This document shows, piece after piece, positions 16,638 through 24,665 of a DNA stretch of 52,749 nucleotides. The DNA is from Alphaproteobacteria bacterium (GTDB taxonomy: Bacteria > Pseudomonadota > Alphaproteobacteria > Reyranellales > Reyranellaceae): positions 1 through 52,749 of the forward strand of contig CANJHI010000017.1 of NCBI GenBank assembly GCA_947474005.1. The letters are read 5' to 3'. The position numbers and the translations under genes are program-made. Under the pieces are notes generated by a model. That model was not told where the DNA came from. It saw nothing but the letters and a program-made list of their open reading frames with translations, and searched no databases. The first letter of the stretch is position 1, and the number at the start of each line of letters is the position of its first letter.

Positions 16638-17021
16638 TTGCCCGCCTACGATCGCAACAACGTCTTCGCCAAGATCCTGCGCGGCGAAGCGCCGTGCACA
16701 AAAGTCTACGAAGACGAATTTGCCCTCGCCTTCCTGAACATCCACCCGCGCACACCCGTGCACGTGCTCGTCGTGCCGAAGGGGGAGTATGTTTCCGGCG
16801 TCGATTTCAGCACTCTGGCGCCGCCCGAGCTGATCGTCGGTTTCTGGCGCGCGGTGAAGCAGACGGCGACCCAGCTCGGCCTCGACGAGCCAGGCTACCG
16901 GATCATCGCCAATCACGGGCCGGACGCCAATCAGGTCGTCTTCCATTTTCACGTCCATATTCAGGGCGGCGGACATTTGGGCAGCGTGAGCGGCACGCCG
17001 GGTCCGGGTGATGGGACATGA
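16638..17021 (+). CDS. HIT family protein (first of a tandem pair)
   Basis: A 127-aa histidine-triad protein, a nucleotide hydrolase/transferase of the HINT type. The fold starts PAYDRNNVFAKILRGEAPC and ends with the active-site triad HFHVHIQGG (~107-115). PVHVLVVPKGEYVSG is the nucleotide-binding strand. The start is TTG at 16638, directly placed to match the second copy's MPAYDRNN. It follows hisE by 21 bases. Closely similar to the next gene, so a tandem duplication. The C-terminal tail after the triad is short and divergent. Substrate unknown; HINT relatives split AMP-N bonds. Confidence 0.93.
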   Translation: MPAYDRNNVFAKILRGEAPCTKVYEDEFALAFLNIHPRTPVHVLVVPKGEYVSGVDFSTLAPPELIVGFWRAVKQTATQLGLDEPGYRIIANHGPDANQVVFHFHVHIQGGGHLGSVSGTPGPGDGT

Positions 17022-17090
17022 ACGGCAGGTCGGGCTTCTGACACGACATCGGAATCCGATATGGTCGGTCTTTCATCGTCGGAGTCCGTC

Positions 17091-17477
17091 ATGCCCGCCT
17101 ACGATCGCAACAACATCTTCGCGCGCATCCTGCGCGGCGAGCTGCCGTGCAGGAAGGTCCACGAGGATGCATTCGCGCTGGCCTTCCACGACATCAACCC
17201 GCTGGCGCCCGTTCATGTGCTGGTGATCCCGAAGGGCGAGTACGTGAGCCAGGCGGATTTCTGCGCCGAGGCGCCGGCCGAGCTGGTCGTGGGCTTCTGG
17301 CGGGCGGTGGCGAAAGTCGCCAAGGACCTCGGCCTCGAGCCCGACGGCTATCGCATCGTCGCCAACCATGGCCCCAACGGCGGCCAGCTCGTGTTCCATT
17401 TTCATGTCCATCTCTTCGCTGGCCGGCAGATGAGCCATCGCATGGGCAACATGCCGAGGCCGGAAACCCGGGAATGA
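17091..17477 (+). CDS. HIT family protein (second of a tandem pair)
   Basis: A 128-aa paralogue of the preceding gene. The two share MPAYDRNN(I/V)FA(R/K)ILRGE at the start, HVLVIPKGEYVS, VGFWRAV, GYRI(I/V)ANHGP and the HFHVH triad. Here the triad is HFHVHLFAGRQ and the tail ends MSHRMGNMPRPETRE. ATG at 17091 has GGAG seven bases upstream. An in-frame upstream ATG at 17061 is not conserved. The end overlaps the next gene as ATGA, so it is coupled to the secreted hydrolase. Two HIT copies side by side suggest divergence of substrate, but this is inference. Confidence 0.93.
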   Translation: MPAYDRNNIFARILRGELPCRKVHEDAFALAFHDINPLAPVHVLVIPKGEYVSQADFCAEAPAELVVGFWRAVAKVAKDLGLEPDGYRIVANHGPNGGQLVFHFHVHLFAGRQMSHRMGNMPRPETRE

Positions 17478-18529
17478 TCGGCCGCCGCGCGCTGGTCGCG
17501 ACAGGCGTGCTGACGCCGTTGGCCGCCTATTCTCAAAGCGCGTGGGCCCAAAGCCCCTGGAAAGGCTACTATTCAACCGGCATGCAAAAGCGCGCGGTCC
17601 GGTTCGCCGGCAGCGACGGCGCGACGCTCGCCGGTACCTTGCTGTTGCCGCGCTGGAGCGAGCTGCAGAAGGTGCCCGGCGTGGTCCTGATCGCCGGCAG
17701 CGGGCCGACCGACCGTGACGGCAACAACCCGCTGGCGCCGGAACGCATCGATCTCCTGAAGCTGATCGCCGAACGCCTGGCCGAGGCAGGTATCGCCAGC
17801 CTGCGCTACGACAAGCGCGGCGTCGGCGCCTCGACCCAGCGGCCCGCCGGCGCGCTGGAGGAGCAGGAGCGGTTCTTCGCCTGGGACAATAGCGTAGGCG
17901 ACGTCGCGGCCGCGCACGGCGAACTGCTCCAGCACGACGAGATCAAGTCCTACGCCACGGCGCTGCTGGGACACAGCGAGGGTGGCCTGCTGGCGCTCGC
18001 CGCCGCCAAGGAATTAGGCGCCACGGCAAGAGGCAATCGCAAATTGCACGGGCTGGTCCTCGCCGCCACGCCCGGCCGGCCGCTGGCCGAGATCGTGCGC
18101 GCACAGATCGCCCGCAACGCACCGTCGCTGCTCGAGACCGCCGACCGGACGATGGCGGCCGTGATGGCCACCGGCCACGTGCCGGCCGGCTTGCCGCGCG
18201 AACAGCAGACGCTGTTTCCGCGCTACGCCGGGCCGTTCCTGCAAAGCGTGCTGTCGTTCGATCCGGCCCAGGCGCTGGCCGGACTCGACCTTGCCTGCCT
18301 GATGCTCCAAGGCGCCGCCGACCGTCAGGTCGTGCCGATGGAAGATGTCCAGCCGCTGATCGATGCGCTGGGCCGCCGCGGCGCCTCGGGCGAGGCCGTG
18401 ATCTTTCCGGCGGTGAGCCACAATCTCAAGCTCGTGTCGGGACCGACCGATCCGGGATTCGCCGGTCCCTTGGCGCCCGCCGTCGGCGACAAGCTGGTGA
18501 GCTGGCTCAGGCCGCTGTTAGGAGCTTGA
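17474..18529 (+). CDS. Secreted alpha/beta hydrolase
   Basis: The 351-aa protein starts with MIGRRALVATGVLTPLAAYS, a likely signal peptide with a possible twin-Arg; cleavage is expected after AWAQ (~26). The hydrolase core has the oxyanion/loop motif AGSGPTDRDGNNPL (~75-87), DKRGVGAS (~113-120), the nucleophile elbow LLGHSEGG (Ser168), a late acidic residue in QGAADRQV and His in FPAVSHNLK. This pattern fits the serine-esterase group often called alpha/beta fold hydrolase or dienelactone-hydrolase-like; no substrate can be named. It is translationally coupled (ATGA) to the HIT gene, a strange pairing because one is cytoplasmic and the other exported. Confidence 0.88.
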   Translation: MIGRRALVATGVLTPLAAYSQSAWAQSPWKGYYSTGMQKRAVRFAGSDGATLAGTLLLPRWSELQKVPGVVLIAGSGPTDRDGNNPLAPERIDLLKLIAERLAEAGIASLRYDKRGVGASTQRPAGALEEQERFFAWDNSVGDVAAAHGELLQHDEIKSYATALLGHSEGGLLALAAAKELGATARGNRKLHGLVLAATPGRPLAEIVRAQIARNAPSLLETADRTMAAVMATGHVPAGLPREQQTLFPRYAGPFLQSVLSFDPAQALAGLDLACLMLQGAADRQVVPMEDVQPLIDALGRRGASGEAVIFPAVSHNLKLVSGPTDPGFAGPLAPAVGDKLVSWLRPLLGA

Positions 18530-18593
18530 GCATGCGTGCTTGATCGCGCGCCATGGCCGGCCGATCATCGCCGGCAAAATTGGAGGAAGCGAC

Positions 18594-19460
18594 ATGGCTG
18601 TGACCGTTCGCCCGGTGACCGAGGCGGTGGGCGCGGAAATTTCCGGCGTCGATCTCAGGAAGCTCAGCGACCAGGATTTCGCCGCGATCGAGCGGGCCTG
18701 GTACGCGCATTCGATGATCCTGTTGCGCAGTCAGCAGCTCGGCGACGACGACCTCCTCGCCTTCAGCCGGCGCTTCGGCGAGCTCGACCCGCCGCCCAAC
18801 CAGGAGCGCGGCCGCATCAGCCCGCCGGGCTATCCCGACATCTATGTCGTCTCCAACGTGCTCGATGCAAAGGGCGACCCGATCGGCGCGCTGGGCGACG
18901 GCGAGGCGGTCTGGCACACCGACATGAGCTATCTCGACACGCCACCTGATGCCTCGATGCTCTACTCGCTCGAGATCCCGCCCACCGGCGGCAACACCTG
19001 GTTCACCAGCATGCAAGCGGCTTGCGATGCCCTGCCGGCCGATCTGCGCCAGAAGATCGAAGGCCGCCGGGTCAAGCATGACGGCACCTACAATTCCGGC
19101 GGTTACCTGCGCAAGGGCGTGACGCCGACCGACGATCCGATGGCAGCCCCCGGCGCCTGGCATCCGGCGATCCTGCGCCACCCGGTCAATGGCCGCGCCA
19201 CGCTCTATCTCGGCCGGCGGCGCAACTCCTATGTCGAGGGTTATTCGCGCGCTGAGTCAGATGCCGTGCTCGAGGCACTATGGGCGCACGTCACGCAGAA
19301 GCGCTTCGTCTACGAGCATGTCTGGAAACTGGGCGATCTGGTGATGTGGGACAACCGTTCGACCATGCATCGCCGCGATCCGTTCGACGCCGCGGCACGG
19401 CGCGTCATGCATCGCACCCAGATCAAGGGCAGCCACAGGCCGGCGGCGTTCGCCGCCTGA
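18594..19460 (+). CDS. TauD/TfdA family Fe(II)/2-oxoglutarate dioxygenase
   Basis: A 288-aa non-haem iron oxygenase. The iron triad is His108-x-Asp110 in VWHTDMSY and a distal His in STMHRRDPFD (~258). The 2-oxoglutarate-binding Arg is in ARRVMHRTQIKG (~275). The N-terminal part has ISGVDLRKLSDQDFAAIERA, as in TauD. The family hydroxylates taurine, 2,4-D, alkyl sulfates and similar compounds; the substrate here is unknown. ATG at 18594 has a strong GGAGGA eight bases upstream. It is followed by an FAD oxidase after 29 bases, so the two may act in one catabolic pathway. Confidence 0.93.
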   Translation: MAVTVRPVTEAVGAEISGVDLRKLSDQDFAAIERAWYAHSMILLRSQQLGDDDLLAFSRRFGELDPPPNQERGRISPPGYPDIYVVSNVLDAKGDPIGALGDGEAVWHTDMSYLDTPPDASMLYSLEIPPTGGNTWFTSMQAACDALPADLRQKIEGRRVKHDGTYNSGGYLRKGVTPTDDPMAAPGAWHPAILRHPVNGRATLYLGRRRNSYVEGYSRAESDAVLEALWAHVTQKRFVYEHVWKLGDLVMWDNRSTMHRRDPFDAAARRVMHRTQIKGSHRPAAFAA

Positions 19461-19489
19461 ACGAACAGAAGAACACACCGGAGGGAACC

Positions 19490-21082
19490 ATGCGGCGGCA
19501 GAAGAAATTCTATGCCTGGGGCTATGCCGACGAGGATCTCTCGCCTGAGGAGATCAAGCCCTGGGAGGCCGAGATCGCCCAGCGCTACGGCCTCTCCGGC
19601 TTCGACGTGACGCCGCCGCCCAAGGCCGACGAAATCACGCTGAGGAAATCGCGCGTAGAAGTGCCGGCGGCACTACAGGCGATGGTGCGCACCGATCACC
19701 TGACGCGGCTGGAGCACAGCTACGGCAAGGCGGGGTTCGATGCCATGCGCATGTTCATGCGCTCCGTGCCCAACCCGCCCGATGCGGTGGCGTTCCCGGA
19801 GACCGAGCAGGACGTCGTCGCGGTCCTCGACTGGTGCGACCGCATCGGCGCCAAGGCGATCCCATACGGCGGCGGCTCGTCGGTAGTGAAAGGCATCGAG
19901 CCCGCGGCCAGCTTCGACAAGGTCGTGACCATCTCGCTCCGCCACATGGACAAGGTGCTCGAAGTCGACGCGGTGAGCCACGCCGCGCGCATCCAGGGCG
20001 GCATCTACGGCCCCGCCATCGAAGACGCGCTACGCGCCACGCCTTTCACGATGCGCCACTACATGCAGGCCTATCGCTGCTCGACGCTGGGCGGCTGGAT
20101 CGCCACGCGTTCGGGCGGCCACTACGCCACGCTCTACACCCACATCGACGATTTCGTGGAGAGCACGCGGGTCGTGACGCCCGTCGGCACGCTGGAGACG
20201 CGCCGCCTGCCGGGCTCCGGCGCCGGCCCCAGCCCGGACCGGATGTTCATCGGCTCCGAGGGCATTTTGGGCATCATCACCGAGGCCTGGGTGCGCCTGC
20301 GCAAGAAGCCGACGTTCCGCGCCTCGGCCAGCGTGCGCTTCAAGGATTTCTTCACCGGCGCCGACGCGGTGCGCGAGATCACCCAGGCCGGGCTCTATCC
20401 CGCCAACTGCCGCCTGCTGGAAGCACGCGAGGCATTGCCCGGCATCCCGTGGAGCAACGAGGAGGCCGTGCTGGTGCTGGCCTTCGAATCGGCCGACCAT
20501 CCGCTCGACGCCTGGATGGCGCGGGCGCTCGAAATCTGCCGCGATCATGGCGGCGTGGCCGACGCGAGCGGCGGCGATGACGAGAACGCCCATCGCTCGG
20601 GCGCTGCCGGCGCCTGGCGCAACAAGTTCATCCGCGCACCTCACTACAGCGAGCATGCCGTGGCGCGCGGGATTCTCAGCTCGACCTTCGAGACGTCGAT
20701 GACCTGGGAGCGTTTCCGCGACTTCCATCAGAAGATCACCAAGATCGCCCAGGACACGATCAAGCGCGTGACCGGCCGCGAGGGCACCGTCACCTGCCGC
20801 TTCACCCACGTCTATCCCGACGGGCCGTGCTGCTATTTCACCTTCGGCGGGATCCTCGACAAGACGAAGGCGTTGGAACAGTTCATGGAAGTGCTGTCGA
20901 CCTGCACCGCGGCAACGGTGGAGCACGGCGGCACGACCACGCACCATCACGCCGTCGGCCGCTTCCACCGGCCGTTCTACGACAAGCAGCGCCCTGAACT
21001 GTTCGCCCGGGCACTGCGCGGCGCCAAGCGCGAACTCGACCCTAAAGGCATGATGAATCCGGGCGTGCTGATCGATCCGTGA
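19490..21082 (+). CDS. FAD-binding oxidase, alkyldihydroxyacetonephosphate-synthase-like
   Basis: A 530-aa VAO/PCMH-fold flavoprotein. FAD-binding residues are visible in AIPYGGGSSVVKGIEP (~125-140), CSTLGGWIATRSGGHY (~200-215) and FIGSEGILGIITEAW (~255-270). The C-terminal part carries GGTTTHHHAVGRFH, the HHH-type active-site motif of alkyl-DHAP synthase relatives. The N-terminal FYAWGYADED also matches that family. It may be an ether-bond enzyme or a D-lactate/glycolate-type oxidase; the HHH motif favours the former group. ATG at 19490 with GGAGGGA upstream. It lies downstream of the TauD-type dioxygenase and upstream of a GFA protein on the same strand; a shared operon is likely. Confidence 0.88.
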   Translation: MRRQKKFYAWGYADEDLSPEEIKPWEAEIAQRYGLSGFDVTPPPKADEITLRKSRVEVPAALQAMVRTDHLTRLEHSYGKAGFDAMRMFMRSVPNPPDAVAFPETEQDVVAVLDWCDRIGAKAIPYGGGSSVVKGIEPAASFDKVVTISLRHMDKVLEVDAVSHAARIQGGIYGPAIEDALRATPFTMRHYMQAYRCSTLGGWIATRSGGHYATLYTHIDDFVESTRVVTPVGTLETRRLPGSGAGPSPDRMFIGSEGILGIITEAWVRLRKKPTFRASASVRFKDFFTGADAVREITQAGLYPANCRLLEAREALPGIPWSNEEAVLVLAFESADHPLDAWMARALEICRDHGGVADASGGDDENAHRSGAAGAWRNKFIRAPHYSEHAVARGILSSTFETSMTWERFRDFHQKITKIAQDTIKRVTGREGTVTCRFTHVYPDGPCCYFTFGGILDKTKALEQFMEVLSTCTAATVEHGGTTTHHHAVGRFHRPFYDKQRPELFARALRGAKRELDPKGMMNPGVLIDP

Positions 21083-21105
21083 GACCAACCTCCGGAGATT
21101 GCCCG

Positions 21106-21510
21106 ATGACAAAGACCTACAAGGGAAGCTGCCACTGCGGCACCGTCCGCTACGAGGCCGATATCGACCTCAGCGCCAGCACGGGAAAGTGCAATTGCTC
21201 GATCTGCTGGAAGCGGCGCCATTGGGGCGTCTCGATCAAGCCAGATGCTTTTCGCCTGATCCAGGGCAAGGACAATCTGTCGGACTATCAGTTCAACACC
21301 AAGAGCGGCCATCACCGGTTCTGCAAGACCTGCGGCATCGCGTCGTTCGGCGACGGTTACGTCGAGCAGATCGGCGGCGCCTACGTGTCGATAAGCCTGG
21401 CCTGTCTCGACGATCTCGAGCCTAGGGATCTCGTGGCCGCCCCCGTGAAGTGCATGGACGGCCTCCACAACAACTGGTTCCACGAACCGGCCGAGAAACG
21501 GCACCTTTGA
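21106..21510 (+). CDS. GFA family (glutathione-dependent formaldehyde-activating-type) protein
   Basis: A 134-aa zinc-binding protein. The Cys sets that hold two zinc ions are present: GSCHCGTVRYEA (~8-19), KCNCSICWKR (~37-46) and FCKTCGIASFG (~79-89). Family members include S-(hydroxymethyl)glutathione synthase (Gfa) and centromere-protein V-like proteins. Most bacterial relatives have no proven activity. ATG at 21106 with GGAG about 9 bases upstream. It follows the FAD oxidase by 23 bases and may handle an aldehyde released by the upstream oxygenase or oxidase, but that is speculation. Confidence 0.9.
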   Translation: MTKTYKGSCHCGTVRYEADIDLSASTGKCNCSICWKRRHWGVSIKPDAFRLIQGKDNLSDYQFNTKSGHHRFCKTCGIASFGDGYVEQIGGAYVSISLACLDDLEPRDLVAAPVKCMDGLHNNWFHEPAEKRHL

Positions 21511-21516
21511 GCCCGG

Positions 21517-21543
21517 TGCGGAGCGCCCGCCGGGCGCTCCGCA
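21517..21543. terminator. Bidirectional hairpin between convergent genes
   Basis: TGCGGAGCGCCCG and its exact complement CGGGCGCTCCGCA are separated by one base, a perfect 13-bp stem if the loop is allowed to open. It lies midway between the GFA stop and the TRAP gene stop. There is no T tract, so termination efficiency is uncertain. Confidence 0.6.
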
Positions 21544-21554
21544 TGTAGGGCCGA

Positions 21555-22643
21555 TTACGTCCTGTCGCTGCGGTAGACGGCATTCTCGGCGCGCGTATCG
21601 GCGATCGAGAACCAGCGATGCTGGCTGGCGCGGAATTGGCGCCAATTGGCCAGGACCTTCTTGAACTGTTCGTTCTGAGCCGCCTCCTCGTCGAGCACTG
21701 ACTCGAGCGCCACCCGCAATGCCTTGATGATCTCGTCATTCAGCACCGACAGTTGCGTGCCGGCCGCCACCAGGCGGGCGATGGCCACGGCGTTCTTGGC
21801 GTCGTAGGACGCCAGCATCTCCGTCATCGCGTAGCTGCAGGCGTATTTCAGGACGGCCTGGTAGCGCGGCGGCAGGCTCGCCCATGCCGCCTTGCCGATG
21901 AAGAGCTGGTTGACCGCCTCGAGCTCCATCACGCCCGGCGTGTAGTAGTACTTGGCGACCTTGTTGAAGCCGAGCTTTTCGTCGTCGTAGGGGCCGACCC
22001 ACTCGCAGGCGTCGATGGTGCCGCGTTCCAGCGCCGGATAGATATCGCCAGCGGCGATCTGCTGCGGCACCGCACCGAGCTTGGCCATCACCTTGCCGCC
22101 GAAGCCGGCGGTGCGAATCTTGAGACCGGAGAAGTCGGCAGTCGTCTTCAGCTCCTTGCGGAACCAGCCGAACATCTGGCCGCCCGTCTGGCCACATGGC
22201 AAGGCGACAACGTTGAAGCTGTCATAGATCTCGGTCATCAGTTTCTGCCCGTCGCCGAACATCATCCAGGCATTGTGCATGCGCGGGGTGAGGCCGAACG
22301 GCACCGAGCCATCGAAGATGAGAGATGGGTTCTTGCCGATGTAATAGCCGGTGTAGGTCTGGCCGCATTCGACTGTCCCGTTTGCCACCGCATCCAGCAC
22401 CTGAAGGCTGGGCACGATCTCGCCGGCGCTGAAAGGTCTTAGCTCGAACTTGCCGTCGGTCATCTCGCCGGTCACGCGGCAGATGGTCTGGGCGGCGCCA
22501 TAGAGCGTGTCGAGGCTCTTGGGAAAGCTTGAGGTGAGCCGCCATTTCACGTTCTCATTGGTCTGCTGACCGAACGCGGGAGAGGCAGCAAGCGCTGCGA
22601 GCGACGCTGCGGCCGGGGCGAATTGTCGACGGGTGACGGACAT
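21555..22643 (-). CDS. TRAP transporter substrate-binding protein (DctP/TakP type), orphan
   Basis: A 362-aa periplasmic binding protein with a twin-Arg-like signal, MSVTRRQFAPAAASLAALAA, cleaved near AFGQ. It has VKWRLTSSFPKSLDTLYGAA, the conserved IRTAGFGG with a carboxylate-binding Arg, and IDACEWVGPYDDEKLGFNKV. The latter matches the TakP branch that binds 2-oxo acids or lactate. GGAGGA lies about seven bases before ATG at 22643. No DctQ or DctM membrane genes are in the window. A 14-bp operator identical to the one before the divergent dehydrogenase sits ~50 bases upstream, so it is probably controlled by the neighbouring LacI protein. Confidence 0.93.
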   Translation of the reverse strand: MSVTRRQFAPAAASLAALAASPAFGQQTNENVKWRLTSSFPKSLDTLYGAAQTICRVTGEMTDGKFELRPFSAGEIVPSLQVLDAVANGTVECGQTYTGYYIGKNPSLIFDGSVPFGLTPRMHNAWMMFGDGQKLMTEIYDSFNVVALPCGQTGGQMFGWFRKELKTTADFSGLKIRTAGFGGKVMAKLGAVPQQIAAGDIYPALERGTIDACEWVGPYDDEKLGFNKVAKYYYTPGVMELEAVNQLFIGKAAWASLPPRYQAVLKYACSYAMTEMLASYDAKNAVAIARLVAAGTQLSVLNDEIIKALRVALESVLDEEAAQNEQFKKVLANWRQFRASQHRWFSIADTRAENAVYRSDRT

Positions 22644-22693
22644 TGGGCTTCCTCCGATTTTGATTTGTTGACGAAATACTAGGATGACGCCTC

Positions 22694-22707
22694 TGGTATC
22701 GCTACCA
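22694..22707. promoter_or_regulatory. LacI-type operator upstream of the TRAP binding protein
   Basis: TGGTATCGCTACCA, an inverted repeat with a CG centre, the form used by LacI/GalR proteins. The same 14 bases occur, inverted, at 24609-24622 next to the lacI-like gene. Confidence 0.75.
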
Positions 22708-22739
22708 GAAAATGCTCTCGCCGAATCAAGCGAGCCCGG

Positions 22740-23525
22740 TCAGCTGGCGCTCCAGCCGCCGTCGATCGGGATCGCCGCACCGGTGATGTCGCGGCCGCCC
22801 GGGCCGCACAGGAAGGCGGCGAGCGACGCCACGCCGTCCATCGCCACGAAGCGGCCCGACGGCTGGCGCGAGGCCATGAAGGCGCGGACCGCATCGTCGC
22901 GCGGCAGGTCCTCGTGCTCCGCCATGAAGTCGGCCAGACGCGCCTCGATCGCCGGCGTCGGCGAAGAGCCCGGACAAATGGCATTGCAGGTGATGTTCTG
23001 ACCGGCAACCTCCAGCGCCACGGCGCGGGTGAAGCCGATCAGGGCCGTCTTGGTTGTGACGTAGTCGACGCGGTTCACAATGGCGCGCTGACCGAAGATC
23101 GAGGAGATGTTGACGATCCGGCCGAAGTCGCGCCGGCGCATGCCGGGAAGCGCCAGCCGTGTGACGTGAAAGGCGGCCGAGAGGTTCACGGCAAGAGCGC
23201 GATCCCAATCCTCGACCTTGAAGCTCTCGATCGGTGCGAAATGCCGGACGACGGCATTGTTGATCACGATGTCGACCGCCCCGAAAGCGCGTTCGGCGGT
23301 CTCGACCAGCTGGGTGATCTCGCCCGGCACGCCGAGGTCGGCGCCGTGATGGAGGACGCGTACGCCATGACTGTCCTCGAGATGGTGGCGCTTGCGCTCG
23401 GTCTCCACCGGATCGCCGAAGCCGTTCAGCACGACATGACAGCCCTCAGCCGCCAGCCGCTCCGCCATGGCGTAGCCCAATCCCTGCGTCGAGCCGGTGA
23501 TGAGCGCGCATTTGTCTTTCAGCAT
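22740..23525 (-). CDS. SDR family oxidoreductase, 3-hydroxybutyrate-dehydrogenase-like
   Basis: A 261-aa classical short-chain dehydrogenase. NAD(P)-binding TGSTQGLGYAM (~10-20), the NNAVVRH strand, the catalytic Ser in NISSIFG and Tyr-x-x-x-Lys in YVTTK are all present. CNAICPGSSPTP and ITGAAIPIDGGW close the fold. The start MLKDKCALITGSTQGLG and VVLNGFGDP resemble D-3-hydroxybutyrate dehydrogenases, which oxidise 3-hydroxybutyrate to acetoacetate. Substrate assignment is tentative. It follows lacI by 9 bases on the minus strand, so it is in the regulator's own operon. Confidence 0.88.
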   Translation of the reverse strand: MLKDKCALITGSTQGLGYAMAERLAAEGCHVVLNGFGDPVETERKRHHLEDSHGVRVLHHGADLGVPGEITQLVETAERAFGAVDIVINNAVVRHFAPIESFKVEDWDRALAVNLSAAFHVTRLALPGMRRRDFGRIVNISSIFGQRAIVNRVDYVTTKTALIGFTRAVALEVAGQNITCNAICPGSSPTPAIEARLADFMAEHEDLPRDDAVRAFMASRQPSGRFVAMDGVASLAAFLCGPGGRDITGAAIPIDGGWSAS

Positions 23526-23534
23526 GGGGTGCCT

Positions 23535-24560
23535 TCAGGTGCTCTCGCGCTGGACGATCTCGAAACCGACATCGATCCTGACACGCTCCGGCGACGCACC
23601 CAGCAGGCGGTTGACCAGCAGTTCGGCGCTGCGCCGCCCGATCTCGTGGCGCGGGATTCTGAGCGTCGTCACCGTGGGCACCGCATGCCGCAGCAGGTCG
23701 AGGTCGTCGAAGCTTGCGATGGCGACGCGGCCGGGAACCGCCCAGCCGCGGCGCTGGCACTCGAACAGCGCCCCCACGGCCAGCACGTCGCCGGCGAAGA
23801 AGGCGGCGTCGAGCCCGGGATGGATCTGGATCAGCCGCATCAGCGCATCGGCGCCTTCGCTGAAACCGCCGGGCGCCTCGAGCACCAAGGTCGGGTCGGC
23901 CGGCAGCCCGAGCTCCTTCAGCGCGGTGAAGTAGCCACGACGACGCTCCTCCGAACGGTCGTTGTCGCGCAGCGGCAGCGTCACGAAGCCGATCTTGCGA
24001 TAGCCGAGGCGGCCGAGATGCGCGGTCATCGCGCGCGCGGCCTCGAAGTTCGAATAGCTCACCGCCATGTCGAGCGGCTCGGTGGGAAGATTGCCGGTCT
24101 CGACCACCGGCACGCCGGTCTTGGCGACGAGATCGCGGACCCGCTTGTTGTGTGTCGTGTTGTGCAGCACGAGGCTGCAGACGCGCTGGGCCAGCAGGGC
24201 CGAGACGAGCGCCTCCTCGTCGTCCAGGAGGTGTCCGCTGTTGGCGATCATCAGATGGAAGCCATTGGCCCGCAGCACGTCAGAAATCGCCTGGACCATG
24301 TTGGCGTACAATGAGTTCCGGATGCTGGGCACGATCAGGCCGACGACGTTCGAGCGCTTGGACGACAGGCTGCCGGCAATGCGATTGGGCAGGTAGCTGA
24401 ACTCGCGCACCGCGGCATCGACCTTGCGCCGCATCTTTTCCGACACCGTCGAGGGCTCACGCAGCGCACGCGACACCGTCATCGGCGAAACTCCGGCGTG
24501 GCGCGCGATGTCGCTCATCTTGATGTCCGCGGAGCCGTTGCGCTTCGCTTTGCCGCTCAT
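23535..24560 (-). CDS. LacI family transcriptional regulator
   Basis: A 341-aa repressor-type protein. The HTH and hinge are at ~12-70: IKMSDIARHAGVSPMTVSRA, FSYLPNRIAGSLSSKRSNVV. The periplasmic-binding-like sensor domain (~70-335) has VGLIVPSIRNSLYANMVQAI and GDVLAVGALFECQRRGWAVP. It most resembles the GntR/IdnR-like branch that binds sugar acids or similar hydroxy acids, but this is inference. ATG at 24560 is used. Its gene, the SDR, the TRAP binding protein and the divergent dehydrogenase surround two identical TGGTATCGCTACCA sites, so it probably regulates all four and itself. Confidence 0.93.
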   Translation of the reverse strand: MSGKAKRNGSADIKMSDIARHAGVSPMTVSRALREPSTVSEKMRRKVDAAVREFSYLPNRIAGSLSSKRSNVVGLIVPSIRNSLYANMVQAISDVLRANGFHLMIANSGHLLDDEEALVSALLAQRVCSLVLHNTTHNKRVRDLVAKTGVPVVETGNLPTEPLDMAVSYSNFEAARAMTAHLGRLGYRKIGFVTLPLRDNDRSEERRRGYFTALKELGLPADPTLVLEAPGGFSEGADALMRLIQIHPGLDAAFFAGDVLAVGALFECQRRGWAVPGRVAIASFDDLDLLRHAVPTVTTLRIPRHEIGRRSAELLVNRLLGASPERVRIDVGFEIVQREST

Positions 24561-24577
24561 CCTGTGCCTGCTCCACA

Positions 24578-24622
24578 TTGACGCTTTCGAGGCGGCGCGA
24601 TTATAGGGTGGTAGCGATACCA
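24578..24622 (+). promoter_or_regulatory. Promoter of the divergent dehydrogenase with LacI operator at the start site
   Basis: TTGACG (24578-24583), then 17 bases, then TTATAG/TATAGG (24601-24607) form a plausible sigma-70 promoter. The operator TGGTAGCGATACCA (24609-24622) covers the expected start point, a classic repression position. It also lies in the leader of the divergent lacI gene. Confidence 0.65.
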
Positions 24623-24665
24623 AGAGAAACACAGACTGTGTGGATGCGACGGGCGGAGGCAAGAC

